Below, in pieces: positions 1 through 6,711 of a stretch of DNA of 21,475 nucleotides. Each line of letters starts with the position of its first letter. Positions within the stretch are counted from its first letter, which is position 1. The notes under the pieces were generated by a model. That model ran no database searches and had not been told where the DNA came from. It saw only the letters and a program-made list of their open reading frames with translations. Both the position numbers and the translations under genes were made by a program. The DNA is from an uncultured Fibrobacter sp. (GTDB lineage Bacteria > Fibrobacterota > Fibrobacteria > Fibrobacterales > Fibrobacteraceae), in the NCBI RefSeq assembly GCF_937877005.1, contig NZ_CALEFV010000113.1, positions 1-21,475 of the forward strand, written 5' to 3'.

Positions 1-140
1 GGCGACGCAAACCCGCGTTTTTCAGCTGTTGCGCAACGTCGCCGACTATCTCGAAACGCGTTCTTTTTCGGCGCTTGAAGAGTTGGCGCGCCGCTCCGAC
101 GGCGAGGAGTATTTGATTCGCAACTGGCGTTTCGTTTCGC
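1..140. other. Unassigned sequence upstream of the parE homology break
   Basis: This stretch does not encode the part of ParE expected upstream of the parE fragment. The parE frame has a TGA at 114-116. The only frame open across it on the plus strand (from base 2) reads residues such as LLRNVADYLETRSFSALEEL and then runs out of frame into parE. I do not recognise that peptide. On the minus strand two frames are also open, so coding direction is undecided. It may be a foreign or chimeric junction at a contig end, or the tail of another gene brought next to a truncated parE. Confidence 0.4.
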
Positions 141-1040
141 TCGACGACGGTCGCTCCGGGTGGCGCCCAGCTGCGTACCTGGATTGTAGACTACGTGGCC
201 TCGCAGCTCGACAACTACCTGCACAAGAATCCGGAAACCGAAAAGGCTCTTTTAAACCGCATTACGCAGAACGAACGCGAACGCAAGGAAATCGCGGGCA
301 TCAAGAAGCTTGCGAACGACCGCGCGAAAAAGGCGAACCTGCACAACCGCAAGCTGCGCGACTGCAAGATTCATCTGACCGACGCGAAGAACGCGCTCAA
401 CCGCGAAACCATGATCTTCATTACCGAAGGTGACTCTGCATCGGGTTCCATTACCAAGGCCCGCAACGTGCAGACGCAAGCGGTGTTCAGCTTGCGCGGT
501 AAGCCGCTCAACAGCTTCGGCATGACCAAGAAGGTGGTGTACGAAAACGAGGAATTCAACCTGTTGCAGCACGCGCTCGATATCGAAAACGGTCTCGAGA
601 ACCTGCGCTACGACAAGGTGATTATCGCGACCGATGCCGATGTGGACGGTATGCACATTCGTCTTTTGCTGATGACCTTCTTCTTGCAGTTCTTCCCCGA
701 ACTCGTGGAACAGAAGCACCTGTTCATTCTGCAGACGCCGCTTTTCCGCGTGCGTAACAAGCAGGTGACCAAGTACTGCTACGACGAAGTGGAACGCGAC
801 AGGGCTGCAAAAGAAATCGGCAAGACCGGCCTCGAGATTACCCGATTCAAAGGTCTCGGCGAAATTTCTCCGGAAGAATTCGGCCAGTTCATCGGCGAAG
901 ACATGCGCCTCGAAACGGTGGTGCTTCCGCCCGATGCCTCGTTCGGCAAGATGCTCGCCTACTACATGGGGAACAACACTCCCCAGCGTCAGGACCATAT
1001 TGTGCAGAACCTCCGCGCCGAAGCCGTGGAAGAACTTTAA
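141..1040 (+). CDS. parE: DNA topoisomerase IV subunit B (ParE), 3' part only
   Basis: ParE is the ATPase/TOPRIM subunit of topoisomerase IV, which decatenates daughter chromosomes with ParC. About 299 residues are visible, covering the end of the transducer domain and the TOPRIM and C-terminal regions. Landmarks are the TOPRIM metal-binding glutamate motif EGDSASGS, the acidic DADVDGMHIRLLL motif, and RFKGLGEI near the end. The wording LHNRKLRDC...FSLRGKPLNS is typical of ParE of the Bacteroidetes/Fibrobacter side rather than GyrB. Recognisable homology begins around STTVAPGGAQLRTW. Upstream, the frame closes at a TGA (114-116) and the expected GQTKTKLG-type sequence is absent. A GTG at 195 could open a shorter frame, but it is internal to the conserved domain and has no ribosome binding site, so I do not regard it as the native start. 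Essential ATPase domains are missing here, so this copy is either cut by the assembly edge or a broken gene. Confidence 0.85.
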   Translation, partial: STTVAPGGAQLRTWIVDYVASQLDNYLHKNPETEKALLNRITQNERERKEIAGIKKLANDRAKKANLHNRKLRDCKIHLTDAKNALNRETMIFITEGDSASGSITKARNVQTQAVFSLRGKPLNSFGMTKKVVYENEEFNLLQHALDIENGLENLRYDKVIIATDADVDGMHIRLLLMTFFLQFFPELVEQKHLFILQTPLFRVRNKQVTKYCYDEVERDRAAKEIGKTGLEITRFKGLGEISPEEFGQFIGEDMRLETVVLPPDASFGKMLAYYMGNNTPQRQDHIVQNLRAEAVEEL

Positions 1041-1060
1041 GCCAGTTCAGACAATTACAG

Positions 1061-1098
1061 AAAAATGCGCGAATAAATTTCGCGCATTTTTGTTTTTG
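1061..1098. terminator. Bidirectional intrinsic terminator between parE and the MATE gene
   Basis: There is a perfect 13-bp inverted repeat, 1061-1073 with 1079-1091, with a 5-base loop. A-rich sequence lies on one side and T-rich on the other. It sits between two convergent genes and can terminate both. Confidence 0.85.
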
Positions 1099-1112
1099 GG
1101 GAAATAGAATAT

Positions 1113-2453
1113 CTAGACAACAGCCTTGCTTTTCCAGCGGCCACTACGCCAGCGCCAAATGTTGGCAAAGGAGCGGTAAAGTTCGTCGCTTGCCATGCCG
1201 AGCCAAAGTCCCGGCAGGCCAAGTCCTACAACAAACGCAAGAATCAGAGATGTCACAAGGCCGAGGGTCCACATCATGCCGCTCCCGACAATCGCCGGGA
1301 ACTTGGAATCACCGGCAGCCCTCAGGGATGTGGTCACGATAAAATTCACCGCCTTGAAAGGCTGCACAGCCACATCGCACCAAAGACAAATCTTGCCGAG
1401 CCTAAGCACTTCCGGATTGTCCGTATAGAGCCGCAGCAGGTGTTCGCCCAAAAGGGCAACTATAATAGAAAGCAGAAGACCGCTCGTAATGCCTATGGCA
1501 AGCGTTTCGCGGACACGCCTGTTCGCCTTGTCGTAATCGTGCGCCCCCACGAGATGGGCAACGAGAATCTGGTTTCCGCTACCGAGACCCACGCCCAGAA
1601 TCACCGAAAGGGCGGCAAAGTTACCTGCAAACACGCGGGCCGTCATGGCAGTCGTTCCCACATACACGACCATCGCCGTAATGAAAACCTGAAACAGCTG
1701 AAAACTGATCGGTTCAGCGGCAGCCGGAAGCCCGATGCGGATCCAGTCCGGCAAAAGTACGCGGGAACGTTTCCAGTCGCGGGATTTGCTATGGTGTTTC
1801 ACCTTGAGCTTGAGCACCATCCAGAGAATTCCCGAAGAAACGAGCCACGAAAGGGCGGTCGCAAGCGCTACGCCGTAAACGCCCATCTTGGGGAGTCCAA
1901 AATAGCCTTCGAGGAACACGACGTTCAATGCAGCATTACTTGCAATGGTAATCGTATTGCCCACAAAATTCCAGATTGTCAGGCCATGAGTCGCAATGAG
2001 GGCGGTCAAAATAGTCTGTAGGGCTCGGAAGGCAAAACCGAACGAGACTACACTCAAGAACTGCATGGCATACCTGGCCGGGTCATCGGAAAGGCCCATC
2101 CAGTGCGGAATAGAGCCCGAAAGCGGGTAAATGACGAGTGTGAGGGCTAAACCGAGGAGAATGCTTCCGAAAAGGACCATGGTCTGGGTGCTGTTCGCAT
2201 GGCTATTCTGCTTTGCACCGATATACTGCGAAACAATACTCGCTCCCGACTGCGAAAACGCATGCAACGCCGTAAACAGGGCTCCCAAAATCGGGAGCAT
2301 GGCACCTACGCCTGCCGCCGCCGTTTCCGATGTCCTGGAAAGAAACCAGCTATCCATCATGGGCTGGATCATGCCCACGGCAAAAGTCAAGATAAGCGGC
2401 CAGGAGAGGCTTATCAGGGAACGGTCTTTGACGTCTTTTGAGGGGCCGTGCAT
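1113..2453 (-). CDS. MATE-family efflux transporter
   Basis: This is a 446-residue polytopic inner-membrane protein, the normal length for the MATE (multidrug and toxic compound extrusion) family, which exports cationic drugs or metabolites using Na+ or H+ gradients. The N-terminus reads LISLSWPLILTFAVGMIQPMMDSW, the usual first MATE helix with the membrane-embedded PxxL/M pattern. About twelve hydrophobic segments follow in two halves, with the second half beginning near IRIGLPAAAEPISFQLFQ. Substrate cannot be read from sequence. The gene is monocistronic: it is convergent with parE and separated from the upstream CorC-type gene by a hairpin. No Shine-Dalgarno sequence is visible. A TAAAAT box lies 6 bases before the ATG, which suggests a leaderless transcript. 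The start fixes the first helix just after a short charged lead and is well supported. Confidence 0.88.
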   Translation of the reverse strand: MHGPSKDVKDRSLISLSWPLILTFAVGMIQPMMDSWFLSRTSETAAAGVGAMLPILGALFTALHAFSQSGASIVSQYIGAKQNSHANSTQTMVLFGSILLGLALTLVIYPLSGSIPHWMGLSDDPARYAMQFLSVVSFGFAFRALQTILTALIATHGLTIWNFVGNTITIASNAALNVVFLEGYFGLPKMGVYGVALATALSWLVSSGILWMVLKLKVKHHSKSRDWKRSRVLLPDWIRIGLPAAAEPISFQLFQVFITAMVVYVGTTAMTARVFAGNFAALSVILGVGLGSGNQILVAHLVGAHDYDKANRRVRETLAIGITSGLLLSIIVALLGEHLLRLYTDNPEVLRLGKICLWCDVAVQPFKAVNFIVTTSLRAAGDSKFPAIVGSGMMWTLGLVTSLILAFVVGLGLPGLWLGMASDELYRSFANIWRWRSGRWKSKAVV

Positions 2454-2459
2454 ATTACA

Positions 2460-2465
2460 ATTTTA
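2460..2465 (-). promoter_or_regulatory. Putative -10 box of the MATE gene, leaderless arrangement
   Basis: Read on the minus strand the sequence is CTAAAATT, then six bases, then ATG. It resembles the TAWATT boxes found before other genes in this window. No -35 element is evident. Confidence 0.35.
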
Positions 2466-2471
2466 GAAATG

Positions 2472-2501
2472 AAAAGGGCGCTCCCAAAGAGCAGCCCCTT
2501 T
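2472..2501 (-). terminator. Imperfect hairpin terminator downstream of the CorC-type gene
   Basis: On the minus strand an imperfect inverted repeat (AAAGGGGCTGCTC / GAGCGCCCTTTT, one bulge) lies about 37 bases after the stop codon and ends in a T-rich stretch. It would separate the ybeY operon from the MATE gene. Confidence 0.6.
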
Positions 2502-2537
2502 AAATAGTGGTACGCGCTGTATACAGATTTTTTGATT

Positions 2538-3890
2538 TTACGGAACAACCTTGAATGCCTGAGTACGAGGTGCGCCCTTGCCGCTCTTGGCCTTCCCTTT
2601 TCCCGGCAAAATCATAAGGACCTTTTCCATGCGGGTTCCATCCATTTTGAGCACGCGAAATGTATAGCCCTTGATGGTTACTTCGGCACCGGGAGAAGGA
2701 ATGATGCCGAGCGTTGCCTGTATAAGGCCCGAAAGTGTTTCCACATGGGAATTTTCGGGAGCCTCCAGTTCTACGCCGAGCTTGTATTCCATATCCGAAA
2801 GCGTAATGACCGGATCGAGGATGAATCGTCCGTCCTTGAGCCGCTGTACATCTTCATCTTCGTCAACGTCGTCTTCGTCCTTGATTTCGCCCACGATTTC
2901 TTCGAGGATGTCTTCGAGCGTGACAAGGCCCGCGGTTCCACCATACTCATCGACCACGATCGCAAGCTGGTTCCCCGTCTTACGAAGTTCGGTGAGCATG
3001 TCGTCAATCTTCTTGTGATACGGCACAAAGACCGGCGGCATCACGAGTTTCATGATGTCAAACGGTTCGTCGCGGTGTTCGGTGTACCATTCCAAAAAAT
3101 CGCGGTTCGAAAGAATACCCACAATGTTATCGACGGTTTCCTTGTAAACCGGCAAGCGGGAATGGCGTTCGGTGTTGAGAACCTTCACCAATTCTTCGAG
3201 CGGAGTTCCGACTTCAATGGCACACATGTCCACGCGGGGCGTCATGATTTCGCGCACCGGGGTTTCCACGAAGTCGAAGATGTTCAGAATCATCTGGCGT
3301 TCTTCCTGTTCCAGGCCTTCTCCATCGGTATCCTCTTCGTCGTTCAAGTCAGCCTGCGCCTGCACCGCATCGCGACGCTCTTCGGGCAGGAAACTGAGCT
3401 TGGAATCGTAGCCGAAAACCTTGAGCGATTTTACAAAAAGCACATGGCATATTTTAGCCGGCAGCGCAAAGGGGAAGCGAAGGAACTTGAACAGCGGAAT
3501 CAATACCACAGCAAATGTGTCGGGTTTCAAATTGCCGAGCAAGTTCGCAAAGAACACCGTGATCGTGTAAATGGCAATGCAGGCGACCACCAGATAAGCC
3601 GCAAAAGCAAGGAACCAGTAGTCCTGAACCCAGTTCCACGGAATCATCTGGAACAGATAAAAACCGAGAACGCCCGCACCCACGTTACAGAAAATGCGAC
3701 CAATCGAAATTGTCTCGTTAAAGCCGGGAAGTTCCACCAACGAGGCGACCACCTCTTCGCGGCCTTCTCGGTCTCGGGCGTCGCGTTTGGCATAAATGCC
3801 GCTAAATACCGACTTAATCAGCGAGAACGAGAACGAGGTCAGGATAAATACGACAAGGAAGGCTACTGCGAAACTTTCAGAAGATTCCAT
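2538..3890 (-). CDS. CNNM/CorC-type membrane protein with CBS pair and transporter-associated domain
   Basis: The protein has 450 residues in the order: four hydrophobic segments (about 8-30, 65-83, 92-116 and 127-150) forming a DUF21/CNNM-type membrane domain; an acidic linker; a tandem CBS pair from about 215 (EIMTPRVDM) to 335; and a CorC_HlyC domain from about 350 to 438. The family signature VDEYGGTAGLVTLEDILEEI spans about 313-332. Such proteins are linked to Mg2+/Co2+ efflux or homeostasis, and the CBS pair probably binds adenine nucleotides. The old name hemolysin C is misleading. A very acidic stretch (DEDDVDEDED) follows the signature. It is the last gene of a three-gene operon. Its ATG shares one base with the ybeY stop (TAATG), so its translation is probably coupled to ybeY. 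The ybeY-CorC neighbourhood is common in bacteria, where the soluble homologue is ybeX. Confidence 0.9.
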   Translation of the reverse strand: MESSESFAVAFLVVFILTSFSFSLIKSVFSGIYAKRDARDREGREEVVASLVELPGFNETISIGRIFCNVGAGVLGFYLFQMIPWNWVQDYWFLAFAAYLVVACIAIYTITVFFANLLGNLKPDTFAVVLIPLFKFLRFPFALPAKICHVLFVKSLKVFGYDSKLSFLPEERRDAVQAQADLNDEEDTDGEGLEQEERQMILNIFDFVETPVREIMTPRVDMCAIEVGTPLEELVKVLNTERHSRLPVYKETVDNIVGILSNRDFLEWYTEHRDEPFDIMKLVMPPVFVPYHKKIDDMLTELRKTGNQLAIVVDEYGGTAGLVTLEDILEEIVGEIKDEDDVDEDEDVQRLKDGRFILDPVITLSDMEYKLGVELEAPENSHVETLSGLIQATLGIIPSPGAEVTIKGYTFRVLKMDGTRMEKVLMILPGKGKAKSGKGAPRTQAFKVVP

Positions 3891-4372
3891 TAGGCACCTT
3901 CCTTGTACGGGTCAAGTCCCAGGAATTCGCATTCGCGCTTGCGCATTACCTTACGGTCGGCGGCCTTGATGTGGTCGTAGCCCGAAAGGTGCAAAAGCCC
4001 ATGAACAATCACGCGCTTCATTTCGGCATAGAACGTGTTGCCGTATTCGGGAGCCTGGCGGCGCACCTGCTCTCGGGCGATATAGATTTCGCCGAGCATG
4101 GCCTCGTCTTCGGGAATTTCGACACCGAGTTCGTTCTTCCATTCGAACGAGAGCACGTCGGTCACCTTGTCGAGCCCGCGATAATCGCGGTTCATAGTGC
4201 GTACGAACTCGTCGGTGCAGAGCACGATATTCACGTCTTTTTCCTTGCCTTCTTCGGCAAGGAGCTTGCGAGCCACCTTTTCGAACTTGTCCTTGTACGG
4301 AAAAGCCTCGATGTCCCCCTCGCAAAGGAACTCGATATTATACTTCTTCTTTCGACTAGCAGGGTCTGGCAT
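3890..4372 (-). CDS. ybeY: Endoribonuclease YbeY (16S rRNA maturation)
   Basis: YbeY is a zinc-dependent single-strand RNA endonuclease that acts in 16S rRNA 3'-end maturation and late ribosome quality control. The 160-residue product has the full metal site HGLLHLSGYDH with His124, His128 and His134, and the upstream conserved block TDVLSFEW at about 71-78. Length is normal for the family. The gene lies between the 94-residue unknown gene and the CorC-type gene. Both junctions share a TAATG overlap, so all three are probably translated in a coupled way from one mRNA. Confidence 0.93.
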   Translation of the reverse strand: MPDPASRKKKYNIEFLCEGDIEAFPYKDKFEKVARKLLAEEGKEKDVNIVLCTDEFVRTMNRDYRGLDKVTDVLSFEWKNELGVEIPEDEAMLGEIYIAREQVRRQAPEYGNTFYAEMKRVIVHGLLHLSGYDHIKAADRKVMRKRECEFLGLDPYKEGA

Positions 4373-4656
4373 TAAATGTTATACCACTTCTTGAGAACGT
4401 CTATGATAGCTTCGGCCTGGGCCTTGCCCGTAATCTTGAACTTGCCCTGGGGTTTGAAATTGCCCGCCATCTTGCGGTAGCGGCGTAGCGACACCTTGGG
4501 TTCGGTAAATTCACCGGACTTCGGGTCCCTTTCCTGGTAAAAGAACATCACGGTCGGCCACGCTCCCTTCGAGAGGATTTCCTTGCCGATTTCCTTGATG
4601 ACTTCTTCGCCGGTATCTTCGTCGCTGTAGGCAACGGTCAGTTCTTCAACTTCCAT
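4372..4656 (-). CDS. Conserved-looking small protein of unknown function, first gene of the ybeY operon
   Basis: The gene encodes 94 residues with an acidic N-terminus (MEVEELTVAYSDEDTGEEVI), an aromatic core (WPTVMFFYQERDPKSGEF) and a basic stretch (KVSLRRYRKMAGNFKPQGKF), followed by a helix AQAEAIIDVLKKWY. The strand-rich basic middle followed by a C-terminal helix faintly recalls the PC4/YdbC single-strand nucleic-acid-binding fold, but that is only an impression. It has no signal peptide and no membrane segment. AGGA about 8 bases before the ATG is a plausible ribosome binding site. It overlaps ybeY by TAATG. Linkage to an rRNA nuclease makes an RNA-related role possible, as inference only. 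Confidence 0.75.
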   Translation of the reverse strand: MEVEELTVAYSDEDTGEEVIKEIGKEILSKGAWPTVMFFYQERDPKSGEFTEPKVSLRRYRKMAGNFKPQGKFKITGKAQAEAIIDVLKKWYNI

Positions 4657-4803
4657 ATGCGGTCCTATATTATTACCTTTTTACCTTCTTTCAAAACGCT
4701 TTGAAAAAAGTCTCTTTTTTATTACCTAAAGTTGGCCATTCAGCTTTAGTTAAAAGAAAAATACATATATTTATGGAGGTTTGCATTCGTATAAAGAGGC
4801 AAT
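4657..4803. promoter_or_regulatory. Divergent intergenic region with two inverted repeats
   Basis: This 147-base AT-rich region separates the ybeY operon (minus) from the FecR/beta-helix unit (plus). It holds two inverted repeats: TTTCAAA-ACGC-TTTGAAA at 4689-4706, and CTAAAG/CTTTAG arms at 4726-4749. A TATATT-type box near 4767-4772 could be the -10 of the plus-strand unit. AGAGG at about 4795-4799 is its ribosome binding site. The repeats could be operators, and no regulator is evident nearby. Confidence 0.4.
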
Positions 4804-6711
4804 ATGTCATTTTCAAGGTACTTTAAGTTAGCTACAGCCCTCCTTTTCCTAACTGCCGACATCTCTTTCTCCGCATCTTCCGGCAAAATCCGCTTTGCTA
4901 CCGGCGATGCCGTCATGACCCGCAATAGCGAAAAATCGCTGATTGTCGGTGACACGACCAAGGCTGAGTTCAAAGGACTCAAAAAAGGCAAAAAAACGGT
5001 CAAACAGGGCGACAATATCCGTACCTACATGGAATCCCAGGTCATTATCGCTCTTCCCGATGGCAGTAGCTTCTCCATCCAGGAAAATACCGATCTCACC
5101 ATCGAAAGACTGTCTTTCGAAGATGGCCAGAACCTCTTTACGACAACCATCAACAACGGTAAAATGGGATTCGATGTCCAAAAACAGGGTACTGCCAGCA
5201 AGTTCAAGTTCAAGACCGGAACCGCAACCGCTGCAATCCGCGGAACGGCAGGCATCTTTGGTTCAAGCCCGAAGGTGAAATTGATTGCATCATTGAAAAA
5301 TGGCGAAATCAACCTTGAATTCGGCGGTAAGCAGTATTCCGTCAAGGAAGGCCAGACCGCACTCTCCATAAATGACAAAATCATCGTCTTTGACCTGAAA
5401 TCCTCTGGTGATGACAAATTTCTTACCGATATCGAATCGGCACTTAGCGACAGCTCTATTGCAGGAAACCTGGACTCCCTGACCAAGGCGTTACAGAAAA
5501 TGGATGGTGACTTCCAGACGAAGCTTGACGAACTCAAGAAATCGATATCCTGCTCCATCGCCCCACTCCCTGATACAGTATTTGTGCCCAAGGTTGACGT
5601 TACCGTCGAATGCTCCGCAGGAGCGATGGTCGCCATCGATGACGATCCCGTCCAGTCAAACGGAGGGGTCCTCACCTTGCCCTTTAGCTGGGAAGCTACT
5701 TCTGTCGGTCTCAAAAAGATTGGCATCCGTTGCTACACCGACAAGATCAATTACTTCAACTGCGCAGAAACAAGTGTATTCTACGTAAAACCACAGGATT
5801 CCTCAAAACAGACCGACAAGCATCAACCTCTGACCATCACCACCAGTTCGCCCCTCGAGGTTTGCAATCCGGCTTCGGCAACGATTGACGGAACCTTCGA
5901 TCCCAGGGACTCCAGTGCAACGCTTATCGTAAGCGTGGGCAACGCCAGTTCTAGCAATCTGGTCAAAATGAGCGTGAACGGCAACTTCTCCTACACCATC
6001 CCCATTACTGATAAAATCGGCAACTGGAACGAGACCCAGGCGAAAGTCATATACAAGTCTTCCTTATATGGAGACGATAAAGCCTCCCTGGACCTGAAGA
6101 TTAACAAGTCCTGCAAGGACGTGAACACAATCAAGCCAAAGGTGACCTACCAGGGATACGATTCGCTAACATGCTCCATGCAGGCCCTATTCGAGAACAT
6201 CACTGACGACAACGCCATTTATACCATTTCCAAAGACAATTCCACCACTAGAGAAATTGCCTTGACCCAGAATCAGAGCGTTTCAATTGAACTGAGCAAG
6301 GGAAGACACGAATACGAAATCGAAGTCACCGACCAGGCCGGAAACTCCAGCCGATTCTCCAGGACCCTCGGATGTTACCCCATTATTACTGACGCAAAGG
6401 TTTCCATTGAAGGACGCCCAATAGAACGATTACGTGTACCTCCTCCTCCAATGGGAATCAAGAATTCCTTCTACAAGGTCATGAAATTCTCCGTAACGGG
6501 ACTCCCCGCCAACAATCCCGACTACATCAAGCAGATTGTCATTTCTCAACCCGGCAAGCCTAACATTACCCTACGTGGTTCCGACTTGGAAAGCAACCAT
6601 TTCAACCAACAAGTTGAACTTTCTCGAGGAACATCCCCGACCATTGATGTTACCGTTACCCTCAAGAGCGGTCAAATCCTTAATGACCAAAAGACCTACG
6701 AGGTGCGCTAA
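4804..6711 (+). CDS. Secreted FecR-domain protein with Ig-like C-terminal region
   Basis: The 635-residue product begins with a signal peptide (hydrophobic core TALLFLTADISFSAS, cleavage near 23-26), so it should be periplasmic or surface exposed. Residues about 65-190 form a FecR domain: a DNIRTYMESQVIIALPDGS strand block, then KFKTGTATAAIRGTAGIFG at 134-152, the family's conserved AxRGT turn. The FecR fold also occurs in secreted structural or adhesion proteins, and no sigma factor gene lies nearby, so a signalling role is not implied. A short coiled-coil-like stretch (SLTKALQKMDGDFQTKLDEL) links to a long beta-rich region with scattered Cys and Ig-like features such as DQAGNSSRFSRTLGCYP. 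The ATG at 4804 follows an AGAGG site. Its stop overlaps the next ATG as TAATG, so the two proteins are probably made together. Confidence 0.78.
   Translation: MSFSRYFKLATALLFLTADISFSASSGKIRFATGDAVMTRNSEKSLIVGDTTKAEFKGLKKGKKTVKQGDNIRTYMESQVIIALPDGSSFSIQENTDLTIERLSFEDGQNLFTTTINNGKMGFDVQKQGTASKFKFKTGTATAAIRGTAGIFGSSPKVKLIASLKNGEINLEFGGKQYSVKEGQTALSINDKIIVFDLKSSGDDKFLTDIESALSDSSIAGNLDSLTKALQKMDGDFQTKLDELKKSISCSIAPLPDTVFVPKVDVTVECSAGAMVAIDDDPVQSNGGVLTLPFSWEATSVGLKKIGIRCYTDKINYFNCAETSVFYVKPQDSSKQTDKHQPLTITTSSPLEVCNPASATIDGTFDPRDSSATLIVSVGNASSSNLVKMSVNGNFSYTIPITDKIGNWNETQAKVIYKSSLYGDDKASLDLKINKSCKDVNTIKPKVTYQGYDSLTCSMQALFENITDDNAIYTISKDNSTTREIALTQNQSVSIELSKGRHEYEIEVTDQAGNSSRFSRTLGCYPIITDAKVSIEGRPIERLRVPPPPMGIKNSFYKVMKFSVTGLPANNPDYIKQIVISQPGKPNITLRGSDLESNHFNQQVELSRGTSPTIDVTVTLKSGQILNDQKTYEVR

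Noticed and set aside
252..998. 248-codon minus-strand open frame opposite parE
   Set aside because: It is a shadow of the conserved ParE TOPRIM region.
2532..3893. 453-codon plus-strand open frame opposite the CorC-type gene
   Set aside because: The minus strand has the CBS and VDEYGGTAGLVTLEDI signatures; the plus frame is His/Phe-rich with no domain.
4804..6711. FecR anti-sigma regulator of an iron-uptake system
   Set aside because: There is no ECF sigma factor or TonB receptor nearby, and the protein has a cleavable signal peptide rather than a single N-terminal membrane anchor with a cytoplasmic anti-sigma domain.
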